A stretch of 61,159 nt of DNA from Peptococcaceae bacterium BRH_c23. GTDB taxonomy: Bacteria; Bacillota_B; Desulfitobacteriia; Desulfitobacteriales; Desulfitobacteriaceae. Under the pieces are notes generated by a model. It ran no database searches. It was not told the DNA's origin and saw only the letters and a program-made list of their open reading frames with translations. Each line of letters opens with the position of its first letter. The stretch's first letter is position 1. The stretch covers positions 1-61,159 of the forward strand of contig LADV01000148.1 in NCBI GenBank assembly GCA_000961805.1. Reading direction: 5' to 3'. Below are positions 1 through 7,858 of this stretch, one piece after another. Position numbers and translations under genes: made by a program.

Positions 1-356
1 TTAATGCCAAACATGTCATAGGCTTCACGCTCTAGATAGTTTGCACCCTCCCAAATACGAGTTGCGGAATCAATCACCGGATTCTCACGGTCCATGCTCG
101 CCTTTACTCGCAAAAGCTGTGGCCCATGGAGGCTTGATAATTGATAAACGACTTCTAAATGATCTCCACCGTCTACTCCACATAGGTCGTGCAGAAAGTC
201 ACATGGGACATCGGGGAAGTTTTTAGCTCCGATTAAGGTTTCAGAAATAAATGGAGCTTTAACTTTTAAAACAAGTACCCCGAAACTCTCTTCGACTTCA
301 CCGTTCACTCGAGTAGCAAGTTCATCCACATATCGGCTTAATACTTTATTTTCCAT
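1..356 (-). CDS. nuoC: NADH-quinone oxidoreductase subunit C (3' end outside window)
   Basis: Peripheral-arm subunit of respiratory complex I, which passes electrons from the FeS chain to quinone at the cytoplasmic membrane. Reading from an ATG at 356 gives about 118 residues before the window edge. The last visible residues, EREAYDMFG, are the family signature that normally precedes the conserved GHP-type C-terminal segment, so the rest of the gene lies to the left. The start overlaps the last codons of nuoB by 11 nt, the expected nuoA-nuoB-nuoC order and translational coupling. The call is firm; the gene is partial only because of the window boundary. Confidence 0.9.
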   Translation of the reverse strand, partial: MENKVLSRYVDELATRVNGEVEESFGVLVLKVKAPFISETLIGAKNFPDVPCDFLHDLCGVDGGDHLEVVYQLSSLHGPQLLRVKASMDRENPVIDSATRIWEGANYLEREAYDMFGI

Positions 357-867
357 GTCTCATTAACCTCACCTTAGCGGGATTTGAAACTTTATATTGA
401 AGTTGCAAAAGCCCATAAATTAAGGATTCTGGCCTCGGAGGGCAACCTGGGATGTAAACGTCGACTGGTAGAATCTTATCGACGCCCGCCAACATAGAGT
501 ATGAGTCGACAAAGGGACCTCCTGCATTAGCACAACTGCCCATGGCGATTACCCATTTTGGCTCGGGCATTTGGTCATAAATTCGTCTTAACAGTGGGGC
601 CATCTTGCGTGTGCAGGTTCCCGCTACAATCATGACATCAGCCTGACGCGGTGAAGCACGGAAAACCTCATACCCAAAGCGGGAAATATCATAACGAGGT
701 CCACCGGTAGCCATCATTTCGATCGCACAGCAAGCTAAGCCCAGAGTGACCGGCCAGAAGGAATGCCCTCTTGCCCAGTTCAAGGCTTTATCGATCGTAG
801 TAACCAAAACATTTTTTTCAATCAACGCTTCCTCTTCGCGAAGACGTTTTTCTGAGGCTACATCCAC
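346..867 (-). CDS. nuoB: NADH-quinone oxidoreductase subunit B (N2 cluster subunit)
   Basis: Holds the terminal [4Fe-4S] cluster N2 of complex I at the quinone site. The protein is 173 aa from a GTG start. Cluster cysteines are visible in [19 protein letters not shown] and PGCPPRP, and the conserved GTCTRKMAP stretch lies between them. A longer reading from 978 would run through most of the end of nuoA in another frame, so I prefer the GTG at 867, which has an AGAAGG ribosome site and overlaps the nuoA stop. Middle gene of nuoA-nuoB-nuoC. Confidence 0.93.
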   Translation of the reverse strand: MDVASEKRLREEEALIEKNVLVTTIDKALNWARGHSFWPVTLGLACCAIEMMATGGPRYDISRFGYEVFRASPRQADVMIVAGTCTRKMAPLLRRIYDQMPEPKWVIAMGSCANAGGPFVDSYSMLAGVDKILPVDVYIPGCPPRPESLIYGLLQLQYKVSNPAKVRLMRHGK

Positions 868-1217
868 TCTAGAGCACCTTCTTTCCAAGCATACCAGTAA
901 CCAACTAAGAGAATGACAATAAAGATGAACATTTCCACGAAGGCAAACGTTCCCAGTTTTTGGAATGTTAAGGCCCAAGGATATAAGAATATTGTTTCAA
1001 CACTAAAAGCAGCAAAAACTAAGGCATACATAAAATAATTGCTCTTAAATCCGAGCCATGTTCTTCCGATGGTCTCGTTACCACATTCATAAGTTGTTAA
1101 CTTCTCTTTATGTGGTTTATTGGGCGCCAGCAATTTTGGCATAATCATCATGATGACGGCTACCGCTATTGCACCTACAAGAAACACGCCTACAGCAGCA
1201 AAATTATTATCAAGCAT
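858..1217 (-). CDS. nuoA: NADH-quinone oxidoreductase subunit A
   Basis: Small membrane subunit of complex I, 119 aa, normal length. Three hydrophobic segments are visible: one near the N-terminus ([17 protein letters not shown]), a central one ([21 protein letters not shown]) containing the family's conserved acidic region, and a C-terminal one ([15 protein letters not shown]). The loop YECGNETIG between the first two matches the quinone-linked loop of the family. ATG at 1217 has a strong GGGAGG ribosome site. First gene of the nuo operon; a weak TTGACC-like box lies upstream, but I do not call a promoter. Confidence 0.92.
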   Translation of the reverse strand: MLDNNFAAVGVFLVGAIAVAVIMMIMPKLLAPNKPHKEKLTTYECGNETIGRTWLGFKSNYFMYALVFAAFSVETIFLYPWALTFQKLGTFAFVEMFIFIVILLVGYWYAWKEGALEWM

Positions 1218-1331
1218 TGACTAACCTCCCTTCATAAAAATTTTCAATAGCATGCTTCTATTGCTAAGCATATTGTGCCACAACCATCGATAATGGTCAA
1301 TTAATAGAGTATTCTGTTATTTTCTTCCTCC

Positions 1332-2114
1332 TTAGCTAATAGATGTCTCTTGCTTCACCGGAGTAAAACTCTTTCGGTGCAGTGGACATGGTCCTAAGCG
1401 CTTTAGAACCTGCATGTGTTCGTTTGTGCCATACCCTTTGTTCTTCGAAAACGTATACTCCGGATAAAGAGAATGCAGTTGAACCATCAAGCGATCCCGT
1501 GTCACTTTTGCTAAGATCGAGGCCGCCGCGATTGAGGCACTTAAGCGATCTCCCCCGATGAGCGGAAGCTGAGGAAGTTGTATTTCAGGGAGTATTAGGG
1601 CGTCGATTAGCAAGTAATGGGGGCGAACTGTTAACCCTTCTACTGAGCGCTTCATGGCCAATTTAGTCGCTTGCAAAATATTCAAGGCGTCAATCTCAGC
1701 TGGTTCAGCACTTCCAATGGCATAATCAATCGCCTGGTTTTGAATTTGAATAAAGAGCTTTTCTCGTTTGCTTTCCGTCAGCATTTTCGAATCATTAAGT
1801 CCGGGTAAATCAAACTTCGCAGGTAATATACAAGCCCCTGCAATGACTGGTCCAGCTAACGGTCCTCGGCCAGCTTCATCAATTCCCGCCAGTAATAAAT
1901 ATCCTTTTTTCCATAACTTTTTCTCTTCCACAAGCAGTTTCTGGATACGGATTTGTTCAAGCGCTTCTGCTTGTTGACACTTGATTAGACGATCGGCTAG
2001 TCGTCGAACACCTTGGCGCTGATCGTTTTGGCAGGCAATCAGCATGCGAGGTGAAGGGTCCTTATAGAGTGCTTCTTCAACTTCCCTAATATTCATCTGG
2101 GATAACTGCTCCAC
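1332..2114 (-). CDS. rnhB: ribonuclease HII
   Basis: Removes RNA from RNA-DNA hybrids and excises single ribonucleotides from DNA. The protein is 260 aa with a GTG start and an AGAGGTG ribosome site. The catalytic motif GIDEAGRGPLAGPV is at about residues 77-90, with later acidic residues in LNDSKMLTESKRE and LLIDAL. The first 75 residues form a helical, charged N-terminal domain (RRLADRL, KLLVEEKKLW), as in Bacillus RNase HII. It follows rbgA, as in Bacillus rbgA-rnhB. Confidence 0.95.
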   Translation of the reverse strand: MEQLSQMNIREVEEALYKDPSPRMLIACQNDQRQGVRRLADRLIKCQQAEALEQIRIQKLLVEEKKLWKKGYLLLAGIDEAGRGPLAGPVIAGACILPAKFDLPGLNDSKMLTESKREKLFIQIQNQAIDYAIGSAEPAEIDALNILQATKLAMKRSVEGLTVRPHYLLIDALILPEIQLPQLPLIGGDRLSASIAAASILAKVTRDRLMVQLHSLYPEYTFSKNKGYGTNEHMQVLKRLGPCPLHRKSFTPVKQETSIS

Positions 2115-2210
2115 ACTTTCACCTCTTCTCTCTATAAACTCAGTTCAACGAAATAAGATAATCTCCTTTTTTTAGGTATAAGCGTTAGCTATCCTCAAGT
2201 TAACGCTTCC

Positions 2211-3047
2211 TCATCCCTTCGGTAAGATATCCATGGTAATTGGACCAAGTTGTCCCATTCGAAGTTCACGCAGGAAAATCTGGGCCGCCTTTAGGGTATC
2301 TACTCGTCCACCATGAATCAAGCACCCGCGTTTCCGTCCTAAGCTCTCTAAGGTAACCACCCCTGAATCCGAACCCTGATATCGAACTAAGGCATTAGGA
2401 GTATACAACGTTAGCCAGTCTATAATCCATGTCGATAATTCTTCTATATCAAAAACATCATCTTTGATGGCACCGAGTGCCGCTAGCTTTCGCCCGACTT
2501 CGGGGTCATCAAATTTGGGCCATAACATCCCTGGAGTATCGAGGAGTTCAACTCGTTCATGAATCCTAACCCATTGATTTCCTCGAGTCACCCCTGGCTT
2601 ATTCCCAACTTTCGCTTGGGCTCCACCTGTGAATTGATTGATTAACGAGGATTTACCTATGTTCGGAATCCCAACAATCATCACCTTAATCATCTGCTGA
2701 CGGATGCCTTTTTGCGCTTGCCTTGCTTGTTTAACTTGGACCAAGCGTTCCAGTTCAGGTACAATCTGTTTAACCCCTAGTCCTGTAGTTGCACTAACCG
2801 CATAAACAGGACCTGATTTTTTTAAGTATGTGAGCCATTTCGCCGTCAACTTAGAGTCGGCTAAATCTGCTTTATTCAGCACCAACACCCTTGCCTTATT
2901 ACTTAGTAATTTATCCAGCATCGGGTTACGGCTACTAATGGGTATACGAGCATCAGCAAGTTCTAAAACAACATCAACCCATTGAAGTTGTTCCAGTAAA
3001 AGACGTCTTGCTTTAGCCATATGCCCCGGAAACCATTGAATACTCAT
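2211..3047 (-). CDS. rbgA: ribosome biogenesis GTPase A
   Basis: Circularly permuted GTPase (YlqF/RbgA) needed for late assembly of the 50S subunit. In its 278 aa the G4 motif NKADL comes first (about residue 58), then G1 GIPNIGKSSLIN (about 126), then G3 DTPGMLWPK (about 170), which is the permuted order. The N-terminus IQWFPGHMAKARR is the family signature. ATG start at 3047. Located between lepB and rnhB, the Bacillus order. Confidence 0.95.
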   Translation of the reverse strand: MSIQWFPGHMAKARRLLLEQLQWVDVVLELADARIPISSRNPMLDKLLSNKARVLVLNKADLADSKLTAKWLTYLKKSGPVYAVSATTGLGVKQIVPELERLVQVKQARQAQKGIRQQMIKVMIVGIPNIGKSSLINQFTGGAQAKVGNKPGVTRGNQWVRIHERVELLDTPGMLWPKFDDPEVGRKLAALGAIKDDVFDIEELSTWIIDWLTLYTPNALVRYQGSDSGVVTLESLGRKRGCLIHGGRVDTLKAAQIFLRELRMGQLGPITMDILPKG

Positions 3048-3143
3048 GAATACCCCTCTTCATTCTTCTCGCATAGCCTTCACAGTATTGGGAGCAAATT
3101 CTTATAATTAGAAGAACCCCAGTGAAGCAGAGTACGGGGCACC

Positions 3144-3164
3144 ACTCCCACTTGAAGTGGGAGT
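3144..3164. repeat. perfect 10-bp inverted repeat with one central base
   Basis: ACTCCCACTT and AAGTGGGAGT flank a single G in the space between lepB and rbgA. No T-run follows on either strand, so it is not a simple terminator. It may be a REP-like or transposon-end palindrome, or a processing hairpin. Only the symmetry is observed. Confidence 0.6.
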
Positions 3165-3224
3165 CGTCTCCCGATTGGATAGTAAATTCTTCATAATGGA
3201 GTATGACGTTTAAAGTCGACCTCG

Positions 3225-3737
3225 CTAAAAGAACCTAAAACGCTGCAAGGGGTAGTAAATAAACCAGGCTTTACCAAGCAGATCATTTTTAGGAAGAAGA
3301 CCCCACTCTCGAGAGTCTTCGCTCTCACGGCGATTATCCCCTAACACAAATACCTTATCTATTGGTACAATTTCTGGACCGTAGGGTGGGTAATCCCCGG
3401 GTTTGACGTAAGGTTCCTCAATTGCGGTGCCATTGACAAAGACTTTATTATCACGAAGTTCAACCGTTTCACCCTCTACTGCAATCACTCGTTTTACGAA
3501 AGTTCGCTTTAAGTCCTTTGGAAAAGCAAATACTATCACATCTCCGCGAGTTGGAGCCCACATGCGATACGAAAGTCGATTGACAATAATACGGTCACCC
3601 GGAATAAGTCCGGGCTCCATAGAAGGTGATGGAATTAAATAGGGTTGTAATACTGCCCAACGCAATAACCCACCAGTCAGCAACACTACGCCAAGCAATA
3701 TCAAAACCCATTTTGTTTTTGACTTCTTATACTCCAT
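3225..3737 (-). CDS. lepB: signal peptidase I
   Basis: Membrane serine protease that removes signal peptides from exported proteins. The protein is 170 aa: one N-terminal membrane anchor (WVLILLGVVLLTGGLL), then the catalytic Ser in PSPSMEPGL, the catalytic Lys in FVKRVIAVEGE, and the C-terminal box GDNRRESEDSREWG. I take the ATG at 3737 with AGAGGGGAG upstream rather than the GTG seven codons earlier, which has no ribosome site. It sits between rplS and rbgA, as in many Firmicutes, but the terminator after rplS suggests separate or read-through transcription. Confidence 0.94.
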   Translation of the reverse strand: MEYKKSKTKWVLILLGVVLLTGGLLRWAVLQPYLIPSPSMEPGLIPGDRIIVNRLSYRMWAPTRGDVIVFAFPKDLKRTFVKRVIAVEGETVELRDNKVFVNGTAIEEPYVKPGDYPPYGPEIVPIDKVFVLGDNRRESEDSREWGLLPKNDLLGKAWFIYYPLQRFRFF

Positions 3738-3873
3738 TATTTCGCTCCCCTCTTGCACTACTCTTTTAGTATGAACAAGATTTAGAAGAGCATACGTTGA
3801 AGAACTACCTTAAGAAAATTTAATTTATGTTCTTTTGAAATCAATTCAGACAAATACTCTTTCTGATAGCAGT

Positions 3874-3904
3874 AAAAAAAGAGCCAGATTGCTCCAGCTC
3901 TTTT
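3874..3904 (-). terminator. intrinsic terminator after rplS
   Basis: On the minus strand AAAAGAGC pairs with GCTCTTTT around a short loop and is followed by a run of seven T. It ends the rpsP-to-rplS transcription unit 47 nt past the rplS stop and separates it from lepB. Confidence 0.75.
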
Positions 3905-3950
3905 CCAATCCCAAGTTAAGATATCAGCTTTAGCTGGACGAGTTCTCTGC

Positions 3951-4298
3951 TTAGCCGATACGACGATCGCGAATCCTCGCCGCTTTACCTGAGAGTGAAC
4001 GTAGATAGTAAAGCTTAGCCCGGCGAACAACACCTCGACGTGCCACCTCAATTTTTTCCAAACGAGGTGAATGTAAAGGGAAAGTTCGTTCTACCCCAAC
4101 GCCAGCAAAAACACGACGAACAGTGAAGGTCTCTCTGATGCCGCCACCTTTCATTGCGATGACAAGCCCTTCGAATACCTGAATACGCTCACGAGTACCC
4201 TCTACAATACGCACATGTACGCGTACTGTATCTCCTGGCCGGAAGTTAGGAAGATCCTTTTTCATTTGCTCTTCTTCAATCATGCGAATATAATCCAT
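3951..4298 (-). CDS. rplS: 50S ribosomal protein L19
   Basis: Protein at the 30S-50S interface, 115 aa, normal length. Family features visible: [44 protein letters not shown] and the basic end [17 protein letters not shown]. The start is the ATG of [11 protein letters not shown], with AAGGGGGG upstream. A longer in-frame reading from 4337 has no support. Last gene of the rpsP-khpA-rimM-trmD series, followed by a terminator. Confidence 0.97.
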   Translation of the reverse strand: MDYIRMIEEEQMKKDLPNFRPGDTVRVHVRIVEGTRERIQVFEGLVIAMKGGGIRETFTVRRVFAGVGVERTFPLHSPRLEKIEVARRGVVRRAKLYYLRSLSGKAARIRDRRIG

Positions 4299-4444
4299 TA
4301 TAATATTCCCCCCTTCCTTGCCTAGATGTTCATACACTGACTTTCAGCGAGCGGACCATCTGTCATAGACCAATTTATTTTATCACAACCTATTGGGTTA
4401 TGCAATTAGTTTCTTAAACCGTCTCTTTAATTCATGCTTTTAGC

Positions 4445-5002
4445 TTAATGGCCACGTAGTCGGTCTAAAATAATGGCCACTGCGGAACGAACCGACAAGT
4501 GATTATACTCTGTCGGTCCATAGATTGGTTCCAAAATTTGGTCCATGTTCTCAACATCTTCTTTGAGCAACCCCCAACCCGTTCCAAACAACAACAGAAT
4601 AGGGGTTTCCGACGTTTCCATGTCCTCACGAAGCTGTGAATAAGTAACAGTATTGGCATATTTTCGAGCATCGGTAGCAACTTTGATCGGCCCTATTCCG
4701 TGCATTTCTTTAATCTCAGCATAAACTTCAGCTAAATTATCTGCGATTTTCACTCTTGAAAACGCTTCTTGGCGATCTGGATTATAGTCTGCACCATAAC
4801 CCTCTTGCCAGAAGCCCATGATTCGTTTAGCCAATTGACGCTGGGCTTCAGCGGGATGAACTACGTAATAGCGTTTTACACCATAAGTAGTAGCGCAGCG
4901 CGCGATATCATGAAGATCTAGATTTGTGATCGAAGTTGCGACAGTCTCCATATTTTTATTATAGACAGGGGCATGAATTAGTGCTAAATAAATGTCTGCC
5001 AC
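4445..5002 (-). CDS. SPOUT-like RNA methyltransferase between trmD and rplS
   Basis: Probable SAM-dependent RNA methyltransferase of the family that accompanies trmD in Clostridia and Peptococcaceae (the annotated Methyltrn_RNA_4 type; family recalled, not searched). The protein is 185 aa from a GTG start with GGGAGG upstream. It opens with the conserved ADIYLALIHAPVYNK, then TSITNLDLHDIARCATTYGV. The C-terminus has LLLFGTGWGLLKE and a final NHLSVRSAVAIILDRL helix like the SAM-binding knot of SPOUT enzymes. The substrate is unknown to me. The longer reading to 5059 is less likely. Confidence 0.8.
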   Translation of the reverse strand: MADIYLALIHAPVYNKNMETVATSITNLDLHDIARCATTYGVKRYYVVHPAEAQRQLAKRIMGFWQEGYGADYNPDRQEAFSRVKIADNLAEVYAEIKEMHGIGPIKVATDARKYANTVTYSQLREDMETSETPILLLFGTGWGLLKEDVENMDQILEPIYGPTEYNHLSVRSAVAIILDRLRGH

Positions 5003-5130
5003 GCAAGATTTCCTCCCAATCGTCGTACTTCTTGAATCATTGGACACTTGATATTGCAATTTACTTGGGGTGGAGTTTTACTCCATCCGTGTTTATTTGA
5101 ACTTATCCTGAAGCTTGATCGATGTTTTAA

Positions 5131-5172
5131 TGTTCGATGTTCGAACCTCGAACCTCTAACCTCGAACCTCGA
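5131..5172. repeat. heptanucleotide repeat array, about 6 units, right after trmD
   Basis: Degenerate 7-bp units on the plus strand (GTTCGAT, GTTCGAA, CCTCGAA, CCTCTAA, CCTCGAA, CCTCGAT) abut the trmD stop codon with no gap. The period of seven rules out a coding role. Same family as the arrays near 5990, 6069, 7206, 7378 and 26521. Confidence 0.8.
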
Positions 5173-5970
5173 TTATGTCCGCCGCCGTCGTTTAGGCTTT
5201 GGGCAAAGGTGCTCCCATTTCTCCCGCCAAACTACTATCTCAGGGTGTTCAAGGAGAAGTTCCTCCAAGATCGGATAATCTTCCCCACTAAATATCATTG
5301 CACTCATTAAATCAGGACGCCGTATAAATGTGCGCCTAAGAGATTCTTTTTTCCGCCATCGTCTAATCATTGCGTGGTGCCCAGATAACAACACGTCTGG
5401 AACCCTCTGCCCTTCAAAATCAGCTGGTCGCGTATATTGCGGATATTCTAACAGCACAGAGGAATGCGAATCCTCCTCAGCAGAAGCATCCTCCCCCAGC
5501 ACACCTGGTATAAGTCGTGCTACGGCATCAATCATAACCATTGCTGCTAGCTCGCCGCCCGTCAACACATAGTCCCCCAGGGAGGCTTCTTCATCGGCTA
5601 AGTCACGAATACGCTCATCAAAACCTTCATAATGCCCACATATAAAAACAAGTTCTTCCTGGGTCGACCACTGCTTAGCCTTTTCTTGGTGAAAGACTTC
5701 CCCTTGCGGAGACATGAGAAGAACCCTCCGCCCAGCAGAAACTTGGGGCAAATCTCGAATTGCCGCATAAATGGGTTCAGGTTTTAAGAGCATGCCTGCT
5801 CCCCCTCCATAGGGGACATCATCAACATTTTTATGTTTACTGGTCGCATAATCCCTGAAATTAACCAGCTTAATATGTATCAAACCGGTCTCTTGTGCGC
5901 GCTTCAGAATGCTTTCTTGCAGAGGCGCAAACATTTCAGGGAATAATGTTAAAACAGTTATTTTCAACAT
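5173..5970 (-). CDS. trmD: tRNA (guanine-N1)-methyltransferase TrmD
   Basis: Makes m1G37 next to the anticodon, which prevents frameshifting. The protein is 265 aa with the trefoil-knot SAM site. Motifs: ITVLTLFPEMF at the start, VDDVPYGGGAGMLLKPEP, ICGHYEGFDERI, and GDYVLTGGELAAMVMIDAVARLIPG. It is a little longer than the usual 240-250 aa because of a basic tail (KPKRRRRT). The ATG at 5970 is preceded by a G-rich stretch. Lies between rimM and the RNA methyltransferase/rplS pair; heptamer arrays sit on both sides. Confidence 0.96.
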   Translation of the reverse strand: MLKITVLTLFPEMFAPLQESILKRAQETGLIHIKLVNFRDYATSKHKNVDDVPYGGGAGMLLKPEPIYAAIRDLPQVSAGRRVLLMSPQGEVFHQEKAKQWSTQEELVFICGHYEGFDERIRDLADEEASLGDYVLTGGELAAMVMIDAVARLIPGVLGEDASAEEDSHSSVLLEYPQYTRPADFEGQRVPDVLLSGHHAMIRRWRKKESLRRTFIRRPDLMSAMIFSGEDYPILEELLLEHPEIVVWREKWEHLCPKPKRRRRT

Positions 5971-5989
5971 TCGTTGTCTAACCCCCTAC

Positions 5990-6027
5990 TCGATATTCGA
6001 GGTTCGTGATTCGTGGTTCGAACATCA
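5990..6027. repeat. heptanucleotide repeat array upstream of trmD
   Basis: Units CTCGATA, TTCGAGG, TTCGTGA, TTCGTGG, TTCGAAC in a row, period 7, in the rimM-trmD gap about 20 bp upstream of the trmD start. A second array begins 42 bp away. Confidence 0.75.
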
Positions 6028-6068
6028 ATAGCAAATAGCGAACTATAAGGTTCGTAGTATGTGGCTTT

Positions 6069-6109
6069 GATTCGTGGTTCGAACATCGAACATCGATCAT
6101 CGAACATCG
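6069..6109. repeat. heptanucleotide repeat array overlapping the rimM stop
   Basis: Units GATTCGTGG, TTCGAAC, ATCGAAC, ATCGATC, ATCGAAC, ATCG with period 7. The rimM stop (TGA at 6097-6099) and its last codons lie inside the array. Confidence 0.75.
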
Positions 6110-6600
6110 TGCAGGCCTGGGGGAAGTACGACATCCATGCGCCGCCCCGGAACATCTACACGCTGAACCACAGTTTTCAGGGCTGGGACACATATTTCCC
6201 CTTTGGTCCCTTTGACCAAATAGACATCATTCGCCCCAGTTTCCAAGACTTGAGATAAGGTACCTAGCAAGGTATCCCCCTCATAGACTTGCATTCCTTC
6301 AAGCTCGAAATAGTACCATCCTTCTTTGAGAGGAGGGACTTCGGATCGGTCAATACGCACTTCCCACCCTCTGTACTTTTCTGCCTGTTCTAAAGATTCT
6401 ATACCTTCAACTATGAGATAGACAAACTCCATCTGTTTACGAGCTGAAACAACTTTGAAGTGTTGATCGTTCTCTCCACGTCGCAAGGTTACTTTTTGCA
6501 GATTTTGAAACCGATCAGGGTCTGTCGTTAACGGGTAAATCTTCAACTCCCCACCATACCCCTGTGGACGTAACACTTCTCCAATCAGCACTTCATCCAT
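6097..6600 (-). CDS. rimM: 16S rRNA processing protein RimM
   Basis: Ribosome maturation factor that binds S19 and acts on the 30S head. The protein is 167 aa. The N-terminal RimM domain starts GEVLRPQGYGGELKIYPLTTDP, and the C-terminal PRC-barrel part contains WYYFELEGMQVY, ETGANDVYLVKG, EICVPALKTVVQ and the end motif MDVVLPPGL. After LPPGL the usual acidic tail is replaced by HDVR and a TGA, all encoded by a heptamer array, so the natural C-terminus was probably overwritten. ATG at 6600 with AAAGGAG upstream. Confidence 0.94.
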   Translation of the reverse strand: MDEVLIGEVLRPQGYGGELKIYPLTTDPDRFQNLQKVTLRRGENDQHFKVVSARKQMEFVYLIVEGIESLEQAEKYRGWEVRIDRSEVPPLKEGWYYFELEGMQVYEGDTLLGTLSQVLETGANDVYLVKGTKGEICVPALKTVVQRVDVPGRRMDVVLPPGLHDVR

Positions 6601-6665
6601 AACTCTTTGCTCCTTTCGAGCAGATAGTTTTAAACGTTGAGAAGGGCACTAAGCCCTTCTCAACG

Positions 6666-6896
6666 TTATTGATCAATGTCCATATGAACTCGGCGTCCAT
6701 CTTTGACGGCAGCCGCTTTAACCAGCGTACGAATAGCGTTTGCGATCTTCCCCTGTTTCCCGATAACCTTTCCCATGTCCTCAGGTGCAACTTTTAATTG
6801 TAAATGCACACTTTTCTCAGTCTCAGACTGGATAACGAGAACTTGGTCCGAATGATCCACCAACGCTTTCGCGAGGATTTCTACTAATTCCTTCAC
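6666..6896 (-). CDS. khpA: KH-domain RNA-binding protein
   Basis: KhpA/YlqC family, 76 aa, a small KH protein that works with KhpB in RNA binding and cell elongation in Gram-positives. The KH signature GKVIGKQGKIANAIRTLVKAAA is in the C-terminal half and the N-terminus is KELVEILAKALVDH. I choose the GTG at 6896 with the G-rich ribosome site about six bases upstream. The GTG nine bases earlier directly abuts that G-run and is less likely. Between rpsP and rimM, as in Bacillus. Confidence 0.9.
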   Translation of the reverse strand: MKELVEILAKALVDHSDQVLVIQSETEKSVHLQLKVAPEDMGKVIGKQGKIANAIRTLVKAAAVKDGRRVHMDIDQ

Positions 6897-6922
6897 AGGA
6901 ACCACCCCCCCAAACTCTACAC

Positions 6923-7189
6923 TTAGTTCTTGGACTCGTGGAATTTGGTCATGATACCAGCTTGGCTCAGCAAAGATTTAGCAGTATTTGAAGGCTGAGC
7001 TCCTGTTGATAACCATTTGATAGCCTTTTCCTCATCGATATTTAAAACTACCGGGCTTTTTGTTGGATCATAATACCCAATTTGTTCAATGAAACGACCA
7101 TCACGGGGAGCTTTAGCATCAGCAATAACCATACGGTAGAACGGATTCTTTTTTGCGCCCATTCGGCATAAACGGATTTTAGTAGCCAT
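6923..7189 (-). CDS. rpsP: 30S ribosomal protein S16
   Basis: Protein of 88 aa. Motifs: [37 protein letters not shown] and [20 protein letters not shown]. The ATG at 7189 has a very strong GGGGGAGGTGA site. The leader directly upstream holds a heptamer array (7206-7240) and then a 600-bp structured gap separating it from ffh, unlike Bacillus, where ffh and rpsP are close together. Confidence 0.97.
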   Translation of the reverse strand: MATKIRLCRMGAKKNPFYRMVIADAKAPRDGRFIEQIGYYDPTKSPVVLNIDEEKAIKWLSTGAQPSNTAKSLLSQAGIMTKFHESKN

Positions 7190-7205
7190 GTTTTCACCTC
7201 CCCCA

Positions 7206-7240
7206 ATTCGAGGTTCGAAGTTCGAGGTTCGAGGTTCGAA
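7206..7240. repeat. heptanucleotide repeat array in the rpsP leader
   Basis: Five units of TTCGAGG/TTCGAAG type (plus strand) begin 17 bp upstream of the rpsP start codon, next to its ribosome site. Period 7. Confidence 0.8.
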
Positions 7241-7377
7241 TGACATGCATTCAATATCTCATATCGAACATTTTGCCCCTAGATTAGTTTAACTAAACTT
7301 CAAGATAGAGTTTCGAACTCCGTTTCAAGAGTTTATTATATAAACAACGCTACATTGATAGCGTGTGTCCATCATAT

Positions 7378-7406
7378 ACGAGGTTCGATATTCGATATTC
7401 GAAACC
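7378..7406. repeat. heptanucleotide repeat, about 4 units
   Basis: ACGAGG, TTCGATA, TTCGATA, TTCGAAA in the ffh-rpsP gap, period 7, same family as the other arrays. Confidence 0.65.
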
Positions 7407-7508
7407 TCAGATTCTCTCTTGGGCAGGTCCCCGACTTGCAACCCACCCGTTACTCCCCAGGCAGGACGGTGCACATGAAATGTGCCGTCCCCCCTGATCC
7501 ATTGGAAA

Positions 7509-7547
7509 TGCAAGTCAAGAACATCCCAAACTTGCAAGCGACTTGCA
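7509..7547. repeat. REP-like inverted repeat TGCAAGT...ACTTGCA, decayed copy
   Basis: TGCAAGT at 7509-7515 pairs with ACTTGCA at 7541-7547, with an additional internal ACTTGCA. A related fragment, GTCCCCGACTTGCA, is at 7430-7443. It resembles the cleaner copies at 41509 and 42835, which contain GGGACGGTTCT in the loop. Confidence 0.5.
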
Positions 7548-7579
7548 TAAGCTTTCCGGTCCCCGACCCAAGCCAAGGA

Positions 7580-7858
7580 CGCAGTGTGACACGAGCGCGA
7601 CGTCTTTACGTAAGCAGAATAGCAAACTTCCGTTCAAGCGACCGACCCCAGATACGGGGCAGTGCACAAGGATGTGCACTGCCGCCAATGCGCCAAGGAT
7701 GGCGCTTTTGGCACGATAGTCTCCAGTGGAGATTATCGCCGTAGGCGAGTTCTTATATATAATACTATCGCCGAAGGATGAACCCCGCGCCCCATATTAG
7801 GAGCTTGAACGGTTAGTTTGCTCTGCGTCGTAAGCACCGAGCGCTGTGTCACACAAGT
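7580..7858 (+). ncRNA. large multi-stem element with AAGGAT-loop hairpins (copy B)
   Basis: A long-range stem closes the element: TGTGACAC (7585-7592) plus AGCGC pairs with GCGCT plus GTGTCACA (7846-7853), and CCGTTCAAGC (7630-7639) pairs with GCTTGAACGG (7803-7812), with AGCAAACT/AGTTTGCT in between. Inside are a 10-bp stem GGCAGTGCAC capped by AAGGAT (7659-7684), GCGCC-AAGGAT-GGCGC (7690-7705), a TCTCC-AGT-GGAGA hairpin and TCGCC-GTA-GGCGA. It lies antisense to ffh/rpsP and its 3' arm overlaps the ffh stop. Transcription is not shown; it may be a structured RNA or an inserted repeat element. Confidence 0.5.

Noticed and set aside
868..978. Longer nuoB start
   Set aside because: Would overlap nuoA heavily in another frame; GTG at 867 has a ribosome site and fits the usual length.
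7355..7744. A 129-codon plus-strand frame
   Set aside because: It spans a heptamer array and the hairpins of copy B; no ribosome site or recognisable domain.
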